Below are positions 42,934 through 44,578 of a DNA stretch of 44,578 nt, piece by piece. Below the pieces are notes generated by a model, which saw only the letters and a program-made list of their open reading frames with translations, ran no database searches and was not told the origin of the DNA. The DNA is taken from assembly GCA_012518275.1 (NCBI GenBank), contig JAAYSS010000033.1, positions 1 to 44,578 on the forward strand, in the 5' to 3' direction. This DNA comes from Bacteroidales bacterium. GTDB lineage: Bacteria; Bacteroidota; Bacteroidia; Bacteroidales; Paludibacteraceae. Every line of letters starts with the position of its first letter. Positions within the stretch are counted from its first letter, which is position 1. The position numbers and the translations under genes were made by a program.

Positions 42934-44578
42934 TTATGCTTTATAATTTCTTTGTTGTCTTACGATAAACTCGTAATCCAACGGCTCTTTGATGAGTTCA
43001 GGTTCGTTGTTTTCACCGGTATATTTCCAGCAAGATACGAATGAAAAATTATCATCATCACGTAGAGCTTCACCTTCCGGTGTTTGATATTCTTCGCGGA
43101 AATGTCCGCCACAGCTTTCTTCACGAAGCAGAGCATCACGAGCCATCAATTCGCCTATTTCTATAAAGTCAGCCAATCGAAGTGCTTTTTCAAGTTCCAA
43201 GTTCAATCCGTCGGCTTTACCCGGTACGTACACGTTTGTCCAGAATTCCTTGCGGATATCTTTGAGTTTTTCCAAAGCAGTTTGCAGTCCTTCTGCCGTG
43301 CGTCCCATCCCGACAAAATCCCACATGATAACTCCAAGTTCACGGTGAATGCTATCCACCGAGCGTTTTCCTTGAATGCCCATGACTTTCTGAATCCGAT
43401 CGTTGACCGTTTTTTCAGCTTGCGCAAATTCTTCGCGGTCGGTACTCATGCGCGGAACTTGAATTTGGTCTGCCAAATAGTTTTGAATGGTATAAGGAAG
43501 TACGAAATAGCCGTCAGCCAATCCTTGCATCAATGCCGATGCGCCCAAGCGGTTTGCACCGTGGTCTGAGAAGTTGGCTTCGCCGATGCAGAACAAACCG
43601 GGAACGGTAGTTTGCAGTTCGTAATCCACCCAAATGCCACCCATCGTGTAATGAATTGCCGGATAAATCATCATCGGCGTTTTGTACGGATTATCGTCCA
43701 TGATTTTTTCGTACATCTGGAATAAGTTTCCATAACGAGCTTCTACCACGTCCTTGCCAAGGCGATCGATTGCATCGGCAAAGTCAAGATAAACAGCTAG
43801 CCCCGTACTACCTACTCCATACCCTGCATCACAACGCTCTTTGGCTGCACGTGATGCCACGTCGCGGGGCACTAAGTTTCCAAATGCCGGATAGCGGCGT
43901 TCCAAGTAATAGTCACGGTCTTCTTCTTTAATATCCGTTGGTTTTAATTTTTTGGCACGTATAGCTTCAGCATCTTCTTTTTTCTTCGGAACCCAAATAC
44001 GTCCGTCGTTACGCAAACTTTCAGACATTAAAGTCAATTTGGATTGATAATCACCACGAACCGGAATACAGGTCGGGTGAATTTGTGCGTAAGCCGGATT
44101 AGCAAAATAAGCTCCCTTTTTATACATTTGCAGAGCAGCAGAACCGTTAGAAGCCATCGCATTGGTAGAAAGAAAGAAAGCGTTTCCGTAACCGCCAGTT
44201 CCAACAACTACGGCATGTGCGAAGAAACGTTCTATCTCCCCGGTAATCAAATTTCGAGCAATAATTCCACGCGCCCGCCCGTCAATTATCACAACGTCAA
44301 GCATCTCGTAACGAACGTACAATTTCACGTTGCCTTTTCCTACCTGACGGCTGAGTGCCGAATAAGCCCCGAGCAACAACTGCTGTCCGGTTTGTCCGCG
44401 TGCATAGAATGTACGCGACACTTGCGCACCACCAAAAGAACGGTTGTCCAGCAAACCACCATAATCTCGAGCAAAAGGAACACCTTGCGCCACACATTGG
44501 TCAATAATGCTATTTGAAACTTCAGCAAGGCGATACACGTTTGCTTCACGAGCACGGTAGTCGCCACCTTTTATGGTA
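42934..44578 (-). CDS. sdhA: Succinate dehydrogenase/fumarate reductase flavoprotein subunit, 5' end outside the window
   Basis: About 548 residues are visible of a subunit that is usually about 640-650; the N-terminal FAD-binding Rossmann part lies beyond the right edge. The reading frame stays open through 44578 ([20 protein letters not shown]), so the GTG at 44538 is not the start. [19 protein letters not shown] and [10 protein letters not shown] belong to the dicarboxylate site. [13 protein letters not shown] and [19 protein letters not shown] are the conserved FAD-domain segments. The sequence type is that of the Bacteroidota FrdA/SdhA. A cytochrome b gene is expected upstream, outside the window. 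Confidence 0.95.
   Translation of the reverse strand, partial: TIKGGDYRAREANVYRLAEVSNSIIDQCVAQGVPFARDYGGLLDNRSFGGAQVSRTFYARGQTGQQLLLGAYSALSRQVGKGNVKLYVRYEMLDVVIIDGRARGIIARNLITGEIERFFAHAVVVGTGGYGNAFFLSTNAMASNGSAALQMYKKGAYFANPAYAQIHPTCIPVRGDYQSKLTLMSESLRNDGRIWVPKKKEDAEAIRAKKLKPTDIKEEDRDYYLERRYPAFGNLVPRDVASRAAKERCDAGYGVGSTGLAVYLDFADAIDRLGKDVVEARYGNLFQMYEKIMDDNPYKTPMMIYPAIHYTMGGIWVDYELQTTVPGLFCIGEANFSDHGANRLGASALMQGLADGYFVLPYTIQNYLADQIQVPRMSTDREEFAQAEKTVNDRIQKVMGIQGKRSVDSIHRELGVIMWDFVGMGRTAEGLQTALEKLKDIRKEFWTNVYVPGKADGLNLELEKALRLADFIEIGELMARDALLREESCGGHFREEYQTPEGEALRDDDNFSFVSCWKYTGENNEPELIKEPLDYEFIVRQQRNYKA

Noticed and set aside
44297-44567. Several open frames on both strands overlapping sdhA
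   Set aside because: They overlap the conserved flavoprotein coding sequence in other frames.

Overview
The window looks like a chromosomal segment of a Bacteroidota bacterium, most likely order Bacteroidales. Four things point there. The sequence is AT-rich. Several genes have the phylum's promoter form (TTTG, about 20 nt, then TAnnTTTG) and almost no Shine-Dalgarno sequences. Two secreted proteins end in type IX secretion (T9SS) type A sorting domains. Many products belong to families typical of the phylum (DUF3078, DUF4924, an M49 lipoprotein peptidase, a Bacteroidota-type SdhA/SdhB). Genus cannot be fixed from sequence reading alone.

Layout. 1-5.5 kb: 5' end of mutA (methylmalonyl-CoA mutase small subunit), a small membrane protein, tRNA-Arg(ACG), rnr (RNase R), a YegS-like lipid kinase and an SDR oxidoreductase. 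5.5-11.2 kb: groES-groL, preceded by a four-gene operon (small membrane protein, deacetylase-like protein, GT4 and GT2 glycosyltransferases) that reads toward it. 11.3-21.6 kb: DUF3108 and DUF4924 proteins, M49 peptidase, Prx6-type peroxiredoxin with a textbook promoter, a T9SS-exported GH57-like protein, a RecD/Pif1-like helicase probably made from a leaderless mRNA, and purB.

21.6-26.3 kb is an accessory island. A relic of a serine recombinase tail lies at its left edge and a relic of a tyrosine integrase next to tRNA-Gln(TTG) lies at its right edge. Between them an XRE regulator is divergent from an outer-membrane barrel gene followed by three lipoprotein genes, the last two paralogous. 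A perfect 28-bp palindrome sits between the divergent promoters. I read this as a self-regulated surface-protein cassette left behind by a decayed mobile element; this is the part most likely to hold something undescribed.

26.3-37.1 kb returns to core genes: tyrS; psd, a MazG-like gene and deoC; cvpA and rnhB; DUF3078; a small RHH-like protein; yraN; pyrE, an SRPBCC gene and argH; a ComF-like PRTase and dgkA.

37.1-42 kb is a second accessory patch. It holds a T9SS subtilase translationally coupled to a lipoprotein gene, and upstream a decayed second copy of the same lipoprotein/secreted-protein pair (a frameshifted lipoprotein with a near-identical signal peptide and a truncated secreted ORF). 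The patch is flanked by two copies of a 55-bp repeat and carries a 149-bp MITE-like element. The window ends with the succinate dehydrogenase/fumarate reductase Fe-S subunit and the 5'-truncated flavoprotein subunit.
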